DNA of 64,000 bases from positions 2,976,001-3,040,000 of the forward strand of contig NZ_CP040872.1 of the NCBI RefSeq assembly GCF_006337065.1, read 5' to 3'. The stretch comes from Agromyces laixinhei (GTDB taxonomy: Bacteria > Actinomycetota > Actinomycetes > Actinomycetales > Microbacteriaceae). A program made the position numbers and the translations under genes. The notes under the pieces were generated by a model. It was not told the DNA's origin. It worked only from the letters and a program-made list of their open reading frames with translations, and did no database searches. Positions 1 through 7,828 of this stretch are shown here, piece by piece; the first letter of the stretch is position 1, and each line of letters begins with the position of its first letter.

Positions 1-252
1 AGCGACGGGGAACGACGCCCCGATCCGGCGCCCGCGCGTGCCGACGGCCGCAAGGCCGTGGTCGCGGGCACGATCGGCTGGATCGTCGCGCTCGTCGCGT
101 GCCTCGTCTTCCGGGCGCAACTCGAGTCGGCGGGCCTCGCGTGGCTCACCGGCGCCGCGATCACCGGCGCGGCGATCGGCCTCATCGGCCTCGTGGTCGT
201 GCAGGTGATCAGGCGGCGATCGGGTCAGGCGTCGGAGCCCTCGACGGACTGA
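1..252 (+). CDS. DUF2530-like small membrane protein (5' end outside window)
   Basis: The reading frame is open from the first base, so the start lies upstream; 83 residues are visible. After a charged, Asp/Arg/Pro-rich stretch there are two hydrophobic segments (about residues 20-39 and 48-72) joined by a short loop, followed by a basic RRR and a polar tail. This two-helix layout and the position beside DUF3027 and a cold-shock gene fit the small actinobacterial DUF2530 family, whose function is unknown. Its last 28 bases overlap the 3' end of the convergent DUF3027 gene. The family call is by resemblance only. Confidence 0.6.
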   Translation, partial: SDGERRPDPAPARADGRKAVVAGTIGWIVALVACLVFRAQLESAGLAWLTGAAITGAAIGLIGLVVVQVIRRRSGQASEPSTD

Positions 253-851
253 TCTTCGGGCTCGTCGTCGCCCTCGGGCTCGTCGTCGCCCGATTCGTCG
301 AACGCATCGATGTCGATGCCGTCGAACTCCTCATCGTCGTCGACGTCATCCTCGTCGTCGTCAGCATCGGCGTCGTCAGCATCGGCGTCGGCGTCCTCGG
401 ATTCAGCTGCAGCAGCGGCGACCGCCTCCTGTGCGGCGCGGTAGTCGGCCAGCCGCTCCGACCACGGCACCCAGTCGGGCGCGAGCAGCGCAGCCTCGCC
501 CGGCATGAGTTCGGTGCTCAGCACCGTGGGCTCGGCGGTGTCGTCGAACCGTGAGAGCGTGACGCTCCAGTGCCATCCGGGGTACCCGCTGAGGTCGGAC
601 GCGAAGAGCAGCGTCAGCACATGCTCACCCTCGACCAGGTGTCCGGCGACCGAACCGACCGTCTCGGGTGCGGTGACCTCGAGCAACGCCTGCCGGGCGA
701 GATCCACCGACGACAGCAGCACCTCGTCGGCCACGACGGCCACCGCGGGTTCGGTCGCCGCGAGCTGGGCCTGCGCCGGTTCGGTGCCTGACCGTTCGGG
801 GTGTTCGATCTGTTCCTGTTCGGCCCGATCGGCTTCCGTCGGTTCAGGCAT
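225..851 (-). CDS. DUF3027 family protein
   Basis: A 208-residue protein of unknown function. The core carries GYPGWHWSVTL and LLAPDWVPWSERL, which I recognise as hallmarks of actinobacterial DUF3027. The last 60 or so residues are almost all Asp, Glu, Ser and Ala, so the C-terminus is an acidic, probably disordered tail. I chose the ATG at 851 (MPEPTEAD) over an upstream in-frame start because it overlaps the stop of the cold-shock gene by 8 bases, which suggests translational coupling. The 3' end overlaps the convergent DUF2530-like gene by 28 bases. The pairing of DUF3027 with a cold-shock protein is common in Actinobacteria and hints at an RNA-related role, but nothing in the sequence proves it. 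Confidence 0.8.
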   Translation of the reverse strand: MPEPTEADRAEQEQIEHPERSGTEPAQAQLAATEPAVAVVADEVLLSSVDLARQALLEVTAPETVGSVAGHLVEGEHVLTLLFASDLSGYPGWHWSVTLSRFDDTAEPTVLSTELMPGEAALLAPDWVPWSERLADYRAAQEAVAAAAAESEDADADADDADADDDEDDVDDDEEFDGIDIDAFDESGDDEPEGDDEPEDQSVEGSDA

Positions 852-1224
852 CGAGATCGTCAGCCACCTTGCGCAGCACTGCGGCGACGGTGCGTGCCTT
901 CGATTTCTCGGGGTAGCGACCACGCCGGAGGTCGGCGCCGATGCCGTCGAGCACCTTCACGACGTCTTCGACGATGATCGCCATGTCGTCGGCGGGCTTG
1001 CGGTTGATCTTGGTGAGGCTCACCGGGGTGTCGAGCACGCGCACCGACAGCGCCTGGGCGCCGCGCTTGCCGGCGGCGACGCCGAACTCGAGTCGACTGC
1101 CCGCTCGCACGACCGCGCCGGCGGGAAGTGCGGATGCATGGAGGAAGACCTCCTCGCCGTCGTCGGAGCTGATGAAGCCGAAGCCCTTCTCCTCGTCGTA
1201 GAACTTGACCTTGCCGGTTGGCAT
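844..1224 (-). CDS. Cold-shock domain protein with C-terminal extension
   Basis: A 126-residue protein. Residues 1-65 form a cold-shock (OB-fold) domain with the RNP1-type motif KGFGFI and RNP2-type VFLHASAL, which bind single-stranded RNA or DNA. Classical CspA is about 67 residues; here a further 60-residue helical, basic extension follows (ending AVLRKVADDLDA), typical of the longer actinobacterial variant next to DUF3027. I prefer the ATG at 1224 (MPTGKVKF) because GAGG sits 8 bases upstream; an ATG at 1242 has no ribosome binding site. It is cotranscribed with and overlaps DUF3027. Confidence 0.88.
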   Translation of the reverse strand: MPTGKVKFYDEEKGFGFISSDDGEEVFLHASALPAGAVVRAGSRLEFGVAAGKRGAQALSVRVLDTPVSLTKINRKPADDMAIIVEDVVKVLDGIGADLRRGRYPEKSKARTVAAVLRKVADDLDA

Positions 1225-1321
1225 CGTGTGAACCTCGCTCATGTCTGCAGGCGCGCTGAATCACAGCGCCGTCCTCGTTCCAGTCTATTGCGCGGCGCCC
1301 CCGCGAGCGCGTCGCCTGCCC

Positions 1322-1327
1322 TATTCT
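1322..1327 (+). promoter_or_regulatory. Leaderless -10 (TATTCT)
   Basis: TATTCT lies 6 bases before the GTG at 1334, placing the transcription start on the start codon. There is no usable Shine-Dalgarno at normal spacing. Confidence 0.6.
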
Positions 1328-1333
1328 GAAGGA

Positions 1334-1606
1334 GTGAGCGACTCCGGCCCCATCATCGACAATCGCGCCGAACGCGTCCTCGCATACATGTTCGCCGCCA
1401 TCGTCGCGCTCTGCATCATCTGCTTCTTCGCCGTGATGATCGGCACCTTCTCCGGCGTGAGCCGTGAAGAGATGGGTGCCGGCATCTGGCCCGTCGTGTT
1501 GATGCTGCCCTGGTTCGGCCTCCCCGTCGCCTTCCTCCTCCTCATTGCACTGCTCATCGTCAACGGCGTGCGGCGGGGCCGCGCGGCGCGAGCCGGATCG
1601 AGCTGA
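1334..1606 (+). CDS. Small two-helix membrane protein
   Basis: A 90-residue protein starting at GTG (VSDSGPIID). It has two transmembrane helices, roughly residues 15-36 and 52-75, joined by a polar loop, and a basic C-terminus (RRGRAARAGSS). The function is not recognisable. The start is set by a TATTCT hexamer 6 bases upstream, which suits a leaderless message; an upstream ATG at 1241 would add a low-quality arginine-rich extension. The helicase-associated gene begins 9 bases after its stop, so the two are probably one transcript leading into the XPB pair. Confidence 0.7.
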   Translation: MSDSGPIIDNRAERVLAYMFAAIVALCIICFFAVMIGTFSGVSREEMGAGIWPVVLMLPWFGLPVAFLLLIALLIVNGVRRGRAARAGSS

Positions 1607-1615
1607 TCGGAGACG

Positions 1616-3478
1616 ATGCTCGAACTCGCCGCACGACTCCGCGGGATGTCGCGAGACTCCCTCGCAACAGCCCTGCACTCGCGCGAGTTCGAGCCGGCGG
1701 GCGTGCGCGACCTCTTCGATCTCGCCGAAGCGGTGCTCACCCCCGATTCGGTCGACCACGCGGTCGGCCGCCTCGATCGGCGGCGTCTCGCAGTGCTCGC
1801 CGCCGCCGTCGAACTCGCCGCAAGCGGCGGCACCACGGTCTCGGCAGTCCACGGCGAACTGATGCGGCACGCGGCATCCGCTGAGCTGTCGGATGCCGCA
1901 GGCGAACTGCTCGACGCGCTGACCGAGCTGATGCTCGTGGTGCCGGTCGACCACGGCATCCACGTGCCCGCAGCGGTCACGGCCCGGGTGGCACCGCGCC
2001 TCGGGGCAGATCTGCCGTCCGCGGCCGAGCTCGCGACTCCGGCGCCGCCGGTGCTCGTCTCCGGCGACGACGTCGACCGCTCGCTCATCGACCGGCGCGC
2101 CGCCGAGACCGCGTACGCGACGGTCGCGGCGACGGCCGAGGTGCTCGCCGCGCTCGGCGTGCAGCCTGCTCGCGAACTCGCGAAGGGCGGTCTCGCGCTC
2201 CCCGATTCCAAGCGGCTCGCCGAGGCGAGCGGCGTGACGCTCGAGGCCCTGCCCCGGCTCTTCCACCGTGCCGAGGAGGCCGGTCTCGTCGTGCGCGAGG
2301 GCGCCTACTGGCTCGAGTCCGAGCAGGGCGCGGCCTGGTCGCTCGAGTCCTCCGAAGGGCGCTGGCGGCATCTGGCCGCGTGCTGGCGCGACCGCATCCC
2401 CGAACTGCTGCGCGAACTCGTGGCCCGCAGGAGCGAGTCCCTCACCGCGAGCACCCTCCGCGACGACGTGCGTTGGTTCTACCCGGCGGGCGGACGCTGG
2501 CTCGACGAGGGCCTCGAGCGGCTCATCGGCGAGGCCGAAGCACTCGGTCTCGCGGTCACGGGCGAGCCCGCGCCGACCACGCTGCTCGTGCTCGACGGCG
2601 AACTCGAGCAGGCGTCGGCCCGACTGGCGGCGCACTTCCCGGCCCAGGTCGAGCAGATCTACCTGCAGCACGACCTCTCGATCGTCTCGCCGGGCCCGCT
2701 CGAACCGGCGCTCGACGCACGATTGCGCGGCTTCGCCGACGTCGAGGGTCGCGACCTCGCCTCGACGTATCGCGTCAGCGCGGCATCCGTCAATCGCGGA
2801 CTCGCCGTGGGTGAGACGGCCGAGTCGATCCTCGCCTTCCTCGACGACATCTCGCTCACCGGAATCCCGCAGCCGCTCGCCTACCTCGTGGCCGAGGCGG
2901 CCGCGAAGTTCGGGTCGCTGCGGGTCGCGCTCGCCGGCGAAGCGGATGCCCCGGCGCGGGCGGTCGTGCACTCCGACGACGAGCAGCTCGTGCGAACACT
3001 GACCGTCGACCAGACACTCTCCTCGATCGGGCTGCGCCAGGCCGGGCCCGATCGCCTGCTCTCGCGCTTCGCGCCCGAGGTCGTCTTCTGGGCGCTCTCC
3101 GACGCCCGCTATCCCGTCGCGGCCGAAGACGCTGAGGGCAACATCATCCGTCTGAGCCGGCACCACCTCGCGACCGCGCCGGCGCCGACGCCGAAGTCCG
3201 ACCCGATCGAGGCGTTGCTCGACCTCGTGTTCGCCGAGGGTGAAGACGGCGCGACCGAGCAGGCATGGCTGGCTCGGCAGCTCGAGGCCGCTGCGCGGTC
3301 GAAGGAGACGCTCACCGTCACCGTGCGCATGCCCGGTGGCGACACCGCCGATTACCTGCTCGCCCCAGCGAGCGTCGCCAACGGACGGCTCCGCGCTCGC
3401 GACCGCAAGGCCGACATCGAGCGCACGCTGCCCCTGTCTGCGATCGCGGCGGTGACCCCCGCGCCGGCCGGCACCTGA
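1616..3478 (+). CDS. Helicase-associated protein (XPB partner)
   Basis: A 620-residue protein matching the actinobacterial helicase-associated family found directly before XPB helicases. The N-terminal part resembles a winged-helix region (RDSLATALHSREF, VRDLFDLAEAVL). The middle is leucine-rich, and the C-terminal third (VEQIYLQHDLSIVSPGPL, then YRVSAASVNRGLAVGE) corresponds to the domain shared with XPB/Ssl2 N-termini. There is no Walker A or DEAD/H box, so it is not itself a helicase. Gene order (this gene, then XPB 58 bases downstream) suggests an accessory DNA-binding subunit in repair or transcription-coupled work. That role is inference. Confidence 0.82.
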   Translation: MLELAARLRGMSRDSLATALHSREFEPAGVRDLFDLAEAVLTPDSVDHAVGRLDRRRLAVLAAAVELAASGGTTVSAVHGELMRHAASAELSDAAGELLDALTELMLVVPVDHGIHVPAAVTARVAPRLGADLPSAAELATPAPPVLVSGDDVDRSLIDRRAAETAYATVAATAEVLAALGVQPARELAKGGLALPDSKRLAEASGVTLEALPRLFHRAEEAGLVVREGAYWLESEQGAAWSLESSEGRWRHLAACWRDRIPELLRELVARRSESLTASTLRDDVRWFYPAGGRWLDEGLERLIGEAEALGLAVTGEPAPTTLLVLDGELEQASARLAAHFPAQVEQIYLQHDLSIVSPGPLEPALDARLRGFADVEGRDLASTYRVSAASVNRGLAVGETAESILAFLDDISLTGIPQPLAYLVAEAAAKFGSLRVALAGEADAPARAVVHSDDEQLVRTLTVDQTLSSIGLRQAGPDRLLSRFAPEVVFWALSDARYPVAAEDAEGNIIRLSRHHLATAPAPTPKSDPIEALLDLVFAEGEDGATEQAWLARQLEAAARSKETLTVTVRMPGGDTADYLLAPASVANGRLRARDRKADIERTLPLSAIAAVTPAPAGT

Positions 3479-3522
3479 CGAGCGATTCCCGCCCGCGCGG
3501 CCGACCTCCCATGAACCGGGCG

Positions 3523-3528
3523 TAGACT
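3523..3528 (+). promoter_or_regulatory. Leaderless -10 (TAGACT) for XPB
   Basis: TAGACT is 8 bases before the ATG at 3537, so the XPB gene can be transcribed alone with little or no leader. Confidence 0.55.
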
Positions 3529-3536
3529 CGACCGCT

Positions 3537-5180
3537 ATGTCAGACGGCCCACTCATCGTGCAGAGCGACCGAACCGTCCTCCTCGAGGTCGCCCATCCGC
3601 TCGCCGAAGACGCGCGCCACGACCTCGCCGTGTTCGCCGAGCTCGAACGGGCGCCCGAGCACATGCACACGTACCGCATCACGCGGCTGGGGCTCTGGAA
3701 CGCGCGGGCCGCCGGTCACGGCGCCGACGACATGCTCGCGACGCTCGAACGATACGCGAAGTTCCCCGTGCCGCAGACCGTGGCAGTCGACATGCGCGAG
3801 ACGGTCGGGCGCTACGGGCGGCTCGTCGTCGACCGCACCGGCGACGGAGCGCTTCGGCTGCACAGCGACGACATCGCAGTGCTCACCGAGGTGGCCTCGG
3901 CCAAGCGCATCGCCCCGCTGCTCGTCGAGCGCCTCGACGACCGGAGCTTCCTCGTCGCAGCGTGGGCGCGCGGCACTCTCAAACAAGAGCTCGTGAAACT
4001 CGGTTGGCCCGCCGAAGACCACGCCGGGTACACCCCGGGAACGCCGCATCCGATGGCGCTCGAACAGGCCGACTGGCACCTGCGCGGGTACCAGCAGCAG
4101 GCCATCGACAACTTCTTCGACGGCGGCTCGGGCGTCGTCGTGCTGCCCTGCGGCGCAGGCAAGACCCTCGTCGGCGCCGGGGCGATGGCGACGGCGAAGA
4201 CCACCACGCTGATTCTCGTGACGAACACCGTCTCGGCCCGCCAGTGGCGCGACGAGCTGCTGCGCCGCACGACGCTGACCGCAGATGAGATCGGCGAGTA
4301 CTCGGGGCAGGTGAAAGAAGTCAAGCCCGTCACGATCGCGACGTACCAGATCCTCACCGCGAAGCGGAAGGGCGAGTACGCGCACCTCGCACTCCTCGAC
4401 GCCCTCGATTGGGGTCTCGTCGTCTACGACGAGGTCCACCTGCTGCCCGCACCGGTGTTCAAGCTCACCGCCGAGCTGCAGGCGCGACGGCGCCTCGGCC
4501 TCACCGCGACGCTCGTGCGCGAAGACGGCCGTGAGGGCGATGTCTTCAGCCTCATCGGCCCGAAGCGCTTCGACGCGCCGTGGAAGGAGATCGAAGCGCA
4601 GGGCTTCATCTCCCCCGCCGCCTGTTACGAGGTGCGCATCGACCTCCCGCAGTCCGAGCGGCTGACGTACGCGGCATCCGCTGATGACGAGCGCTATCGC
4701 CTCGCCGCGACCGCGCCCGCGAAACTCGACGTCGTGCAGGAGCTCGTCGCCAAGCATGCGGGCGAGCGGATCCTCGTGATCGGCCAGTACCTCGACCAGA
4801 TCGACGAGCTCGCCGAGGTGCTCGATGCCCCGAAGCTGACCGGTTCGACGCCCGTCGACGAGCGCGAGCGGCTCTACCAGGAGTTCCGCGACGGGCGCAC
4901 GCCGGTGCTCGTCGTCTCGAAGGTCGCGAACTTCTCGGTCGACCTGCCCGAGGCGACCGTGGCGATCCAGGTGTCCGGCTCGTTCGGCTCGCGCCAGGAG
5001 GAGGCGCAGCGACTCGGCCGGCTCCTGCGGCCCAAGGAGTCGGGGCTCAGCGCGAACTTCTACACCCTCGTCTCACGCGACACCGTCGACCAGGACTTCG
5101 CGCAGAACCGCCAGCGGTTCCTCGCCGAGCAGGGCTACAGCTACACGATCCTCGACGCCCACTCCCTCGAGGCCGCCTGA
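3537..5180 (+). CDS. XPB/ERCC3-type DNA helicase
   Basis: A 547-residue superfamily 2 helicase, close to the usual length of bacterial XPB. The N-terminal 170 residues are the damage-recognition-like domain. The ATPase core shows Walker A PCGAGKT with its lysine near residue 209, DEVH starting near residue 298, and motif III LGLTATLVRED. The C-terminal RecA domain carries the arginine-finger region EEAQRLGRLLRPK. Bacterial XPB proteins unwind 3' to 5' and are linked to nucleotide excision repair. The gene follows its helicase-associated partner and has its own leaderless -10. It converges with the RibD-like gene across an inverted-repeat element. Confidence 0.93.
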   Translation: MSDGPLIVQSDRTVLLEVAHPLAEDARHDLAVFAELERAPEHMHTYRITRLGLWNARAAGHGADDMLATLERYAKFPVPQTVAVDMRETVGRYGRLVVDRTGDGALRLHSDDIAVLTEVASAKRIAPLLVERLDDRSFLVAAWARGTLKQELVKLGWPAEDHAGYTPGTPHPMALEQADWHLRGYQQQAIDNFFDGGSGVVVLPCGAGKTLVGAGAMATAKTTTLILVTNTVSARQWRDELLRRTTLTADEIGEYSGQVKEVKPVTIATYQILTAKRKGEYAHLALLDALDWGLVVYDEVHLLPAPVFKLTAELQARRRLGLTATLVREDGREGDVFSLIGPKRFDAPWKEIEAQGFISPAACYEVRIDLPQSERLTYAASADDERYRLAATAPAKLDVVQELVAKHAGERILVIGQYLDQIDELAEVLDAPKLTGSTPVDERERLYQEFRDGRTPVLVVSKVANFSVDLPEATVAIQVSGSFGSRQEEAQRLGRLLRPKESGLSANFYTLVSRDTVDQDFAQNRQRFLAEQGYSYTILDAHSLEAA

Positions 5181-5188
5181 CCCACCCC

Positions 5189-5239
5189 GCCGCATCCCCA
5201 CTCTTGCCGCATCCCCACCCTTGCCGCATCCCCACTCTT
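5189..5239 (+). repeat. Three tandem copies of a 17-bp repeat
   Basis: Units start at 5189, 5206 and 5223 and read GCCGCATCCCCAC(T/C)CTT. Only one base differs between copies. The last unit is also part of the left arm of the long inverted repeat that follows. Confidence 0.85.
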
Positions 5240-5337
5240 TTCAGGAGTTCTTCGTTCGGATCGGTCGAAAACGATGATTACTTCCTGAAAAGGGTGTCGA
5301 ATCCCGGCCGGGTTCCTGAAAAGAGTGGGGATGCGGC
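5223..5337. terminator. 24-bp inverted repeat with a third internal arm (copy A)
   Basis: Bases 5223-5246 pair perfectly with 5314-5337 (24 bp). A third segment at 5283-5292 (TCCTGAAAAG) can pair with 5237-5246 instead, giving an alternative hairpin. It lies between two convergent genes and is the obvious bidirectional terminator. An element with the same arm spacing lies at 17949-18035. Confidence 0.75.
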
Positions 5338-5376
5338 GGGGCGGGCGAGTGGGGAGGCGGCGGGGCGGGCGATGGG

Positions 5377-6090
5377 TCAGTGTCGGCGGTAGCGGAGCAG
5401 GAGCAGGTCGCCCGCGGGCCTGGCGTGCACGAGGTGCATGCGACGCGCGAGTTCGGGCGTTCCGCGCACGATGCGGCCCGCGGCCCCGCCGACGAGCGTC
5501 GGGCTGAGCGAGAGGCAGAGCTCGTCGACGAGGTCTTCCTCGAGCAGCGCGCCGAAGAGATGCGGCCCGCCTTCGCAGAGCACCTGCCGGAGCCCGCGAT
5601 CGGCGAGCGCGTCGAGCATGCCGTGCAGCTCGACCGCCCGTTCGCCCGCCACGACGACATCGGCGACCCGGGCGAGCTCGGCGCCGCGTGCCTCGGGCGC
5701 CGCTGCGTGCGTCACGACGATCGGGCGCGTCGCGGCGGCCGTGAAGAACGCCGATGCGGGGTCGAGGTCGAGCGACGAGGAGACGACCGCGAGCCGGGGC
5801 TGCTCGGGCAGACCGCGGGCGGTGCGCCACGCGGCATCCGCTTCGCTCACGGCGAGCCCGCCGTAGCCCTCGACCCGAACCGTGCCTGCTCCGACCAGCA
5901 CGACGTCGGCGAGGGCGCGCAGCACCTGCATCGCGAGCCGATCGCTCTCGTCGCCGAGCCCGCCGCTCCGGCCGTCGAGCGTTGCCGCTCCGTCGAGGCT
6001 CGCGACGAAGTTCATGCGCACGCACCGCTTCTCGCGATCCGGCAGGGCATATGCGGCGAAGAGCGCCTCGCGGTCGGGCGTCGCGGTCAT
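5377..6090 (-). CDS. RibD C-terminal-type reductase (Rv2671-like)
   Basis: A 237-residue single-domain protein of the RibD C-terminal (DHFR-fold) reductase family. Visible signatures are NFVASLDGAAT near residue 30, VGAGTVRVEGY, LCEGGPHLFG, DELCLSLSPTLVGG and GRIVRG, a pattern very close to what I recall of M. tuberculosis Rv2671. That protein has been reported to act as a functional analogue of dihydrofolate reductase. No deaminase domain is present. The ATG at 6090 overlaps the stop of the FolP2-type gene by ATGA, so the two are translationally coupled. The substrate could be a pyrimidine of riboflavin synthesis or dihydrofolate; the folate-family neighbour favours the second (inference). 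Confidence 0.82.
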   Translation of the reverse strand: MTATPDREALFAAYALPDREKRCVRMNFVASLDGAATLDGRSGGLGDESDRLAMQVLRALADVVLVGAGTVRVEGYGGLAVSEADAAWRTARGLPEQPRLAVVSSSLDLDPASAFFTAAATRPIVVTHAAAPEARGAELARVADVVVAGERAVELHGMLDALADRGLRQVLCEGGPHLFGALLEEDLVDELCLSLSPTLVGGAAGRIVRGTPELARRMHLVHARPAGDLLLLRYRRH

Positions 6091-6959
6091 CGGTTGTGCT
6101 CCAGGAACGCCGGATGCCGCCAACCCTCGATCGCCTCGATCATGCGCATGGCGTCGACGGTCTCGCGCACGTTGTGCACACGCACGATGCGGGCGCCCCG
6201 CATGACGCAGTACACGGCGGCGGCGATCGAACCCTCGATGCGCTGCTCGCGCGGCCGGCCGAGGCTCTCGCCGACGAAGTCCTTGTTCGAGAGCGCGACG
6301 AGGGTCGGGTAGCCGAGGCTCGTGACCTCACCGAGGCGGCGGGTCAGCTCGAGCGAGTGCAGTGTGTGCTTGTTGAGGTCGTGGCCGGGGTCGATGACGA
6401 TTCGATCGGATGCCACGCCTCGCGACTCCGCGAGGGCGACGCGCTCCGTGAGGAAGGCCGACACCTCGGCGACGACGTCGCCGTACTGCGGCGAAGGATA
6501 CGGCGTACGGGGTTCAGCAAGGCTGTGCGTCACGACGATCGTCGCCCCGGTCTCTGCGATGACATCGGCCATGACGGGGTCGTGGAGGCCCGTCGTGTCG
6601 TTGACGACGTGCGCGCCGGCGGCGATCGCCGCACGGGCCACCTCAGGGTGGAAGGTGTCGACCGAGATGACGGACCCCGAGCCGGCGAGCGCGGCGACGA
6701 CGGGCACGACCCGGTCGATCTCCTCGGCGACGGGGACCGCCGGACCCGGGGCGAACTTCGCGCCGCCGACGTCGATCCAGTCGGCGCCCTCCTCGATCGC
6801 GGCCGTCGCCGCGGCCACGGCGGCGTCGAGCGCCGCGGTGCGCCCGCGATCATAGAAGGAATCCGGGGTGCGATTCACGATCGCCATGACTGCGACCTCA
6901 TGCGAGAAATCGAACTCGCGGGGGCCGATGCGCCGGATCACCGGGGTTCGATTCACCAT
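6087..6959 (-). CDS. folP2: Dihydropteroate synthase-like protein, FolP2 type
   Basis: A 290-residue TIM-barrel pterin-binding protein. It has MAIVNRTPDSFYDRG where true DHPS has MGILNVTPDSFSDGG, DPGHDLNKHT, and ALSNKDFVGE near the C-terminus. These variants match the mycobacterial FolP2 group. M. leprae FolP2 has been reported not to replace DHPS, so the catalysed reaction is uncertain. I chose the ATG at 6959 because AAGACT lies 7 bases upstream and the extra upstream residues are low complexity. It is coupled through ATGA to the RibD-like reductase and divergent from the response regulator. Confidence 0.85.
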   Translation of the reverse strand: MVNRTPVIRRIGPREFDFSHEVAVMAIVNRTPDSFYDRGRTAALDAAVAAATAAIEEGADWIDVGGAKFAPGPAVPVAEEIDRVVPVVAALAGSGSVISVDTFHPEVARAAIAAGAHVVNDTTGLHDPVMADVIAETGATIVVTHSLAEPRTPYPSPQYGDVVAEVSAFLTERVALAESRGVASDRIVIDPGHDLNKHTLHSLELTRRLGEVTSLGYPTLVALSNKDFVGESLGRPREQRIEGSIAAAVYCVMRGARIVRVHNVRETVDAMRMIEAIEGWRHPAFLEHNR

Positions 6960-6966
6960 GCTGCCG

Positions 6967-6972
6967 AGTCTT
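6967..6972 (-). promoter_or_regulatory. Possible leaderless -10 (AAGACT) for the FolP2-like gene
   Basis: AAGACT keeps the A at position 2 and T at position 6 of the -10 and is 7 bases from the ATG. It is a weaker match than TAGACT. Confidence 0.4.
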
Positions 6973-7089
6973 CCACGCGCAACGCGAGGCGCCAACGCAC
7001 GCGGCATCCGTGCACCGGGCCCCGTGGCATCCGGCCGAGCGGATCGGCGACCCTCGAAGAACGCTCAGGAAAGTTCCAGCTGATGCGCA

Positions 7090-7095
7090 GATAAT
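7090..7095 (+). promoter_or_regulatory. Leaderless -10 (GATAAT) for the response regulator
   Basis: GATAAT sits 6 bases before the ATG at 7102, in a short AT-richer patch. No Shine-Dalgarno is visible. Confidence 0.5.
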
Positions 7096-7101
7096 CGTCA
7101 C

Positions 7102-7797
7102 ATGAGCGACGGACCACGCATTCTCATCGTCGACGACGAGCCCAACATCCGCGACCTCCTCACGACGAGCCTGCGTTTCGCCGGCTTCGCGGTGCGCGCC
7201 GTCGGCAACGGCGCGCAGACCATCTCGGCGGTGCTCGAGGAGGAGCCCGACCTCATCATCCTCGACGTGATGCTGCCCGACATGAACGGCTTCGGCGTCA
7301 CCAAGCGTCTGCGATCGGCCGGATACACCGCGCCGATCCTCTTCCTCACGGCGAAAGACGACACCGAAGACAAGATCACGGGCCTCACCGTGGGCGGCGA
7401 CGACTACGTCACGAAGCCCTTCAGTCTCGACGAGATCGTCGCACGCATCAAGGCGATCCTGCGCCGCACGATGCATGCCGAAGAAGACGCGGTGATCCGC
7501 ACGGGTGAGCTCACGATGGACCAGGACACGCATGAGGTGCTCGTGGGCGACGTGCCCGTCGAGCTCTCCCCCACCGAGTTCAAGCTGCTGCGCTACCTCA
7601 TGCTGAACCCCAACCGGGTGCTGTCGAAGGCGCAGATCCTCGATCACGTGTGGGAGTACGACTTCAACGGCGATGCCGGCATCGTGGAGAGCTACATCTC
7701 CTACCTCCGTCGCAAGCTCGACCTGCACTCCGCGGAGCCGCTGATCCAGACCAAGCGCGGATTCGGCTACATGCTGAAGTCCTCCTCCAAGCCCTGA
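7102..7797 (+). CDS. OmpR/PhoB-family response regulator
   Basis: A 231-residue two-component regulator. The receiver domain has the acidic pair DDE near residues 11-13, phosphoacceptor Asp55 in LIILDVMLPD, and the conserved Lys in YVTKPFS. The winged-helix domain follows from about residue 130, with LSPTEFKLLRY and the recognition region LDHVWEYDFNGD...VVESY-like segment (IVESYISYLRRK). The overall pattern is close to M. tuberculosis PhoP rather than to phosphate-regulating PhoP. The kinase gene starts 31 bases downstream. Confidence 0.93.
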   Translation: MSDGPRILIVDDEPNIRDLLTTSLRFAGFAVRAVGNGAQTISAVLEEEPDLIILDVMLPDMNGFGVTKRLRSAGYTAPILFLTAKDDTEDKITGLTVGGDDYVTKPFSLDEIVARIKAILRRTMHAEEDAVIRTGELTMDQDTHEVLVGDVPVELSPTEFKLLRYLMLNPNRVLSKAQILDHVWEYDFNGDAGIVESYISYLRRKLDLHSAEPLIQTKRGFGYMLKSSSKP

Positions 7798-7813
7798 CTC
7801 AGGAAGGCGCACC

Positions 7814-7819
7814 TAGACT
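7814..7819 (+). promoter_or_regulatory. Internal -10 (TAGACT) before the kinase
   Basis: TAGACT is 9 bases before the kinase ATG at 7829. The kinase may have its own near-leaderless transcript as well as the one shared with the regulator. Confidence 0.4.
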
Positions 7820-7828
7820 CGGCCCGCC

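Noticed and set aside
860..3682. A 940-codon open frame antisense to the helicase-associated and cold-shock genes
   Set aside because: High GC leaves long open frames on the opposite strand. The translation is Arg/Gly-rich without domains, while the plus-strand gene has family motifs.
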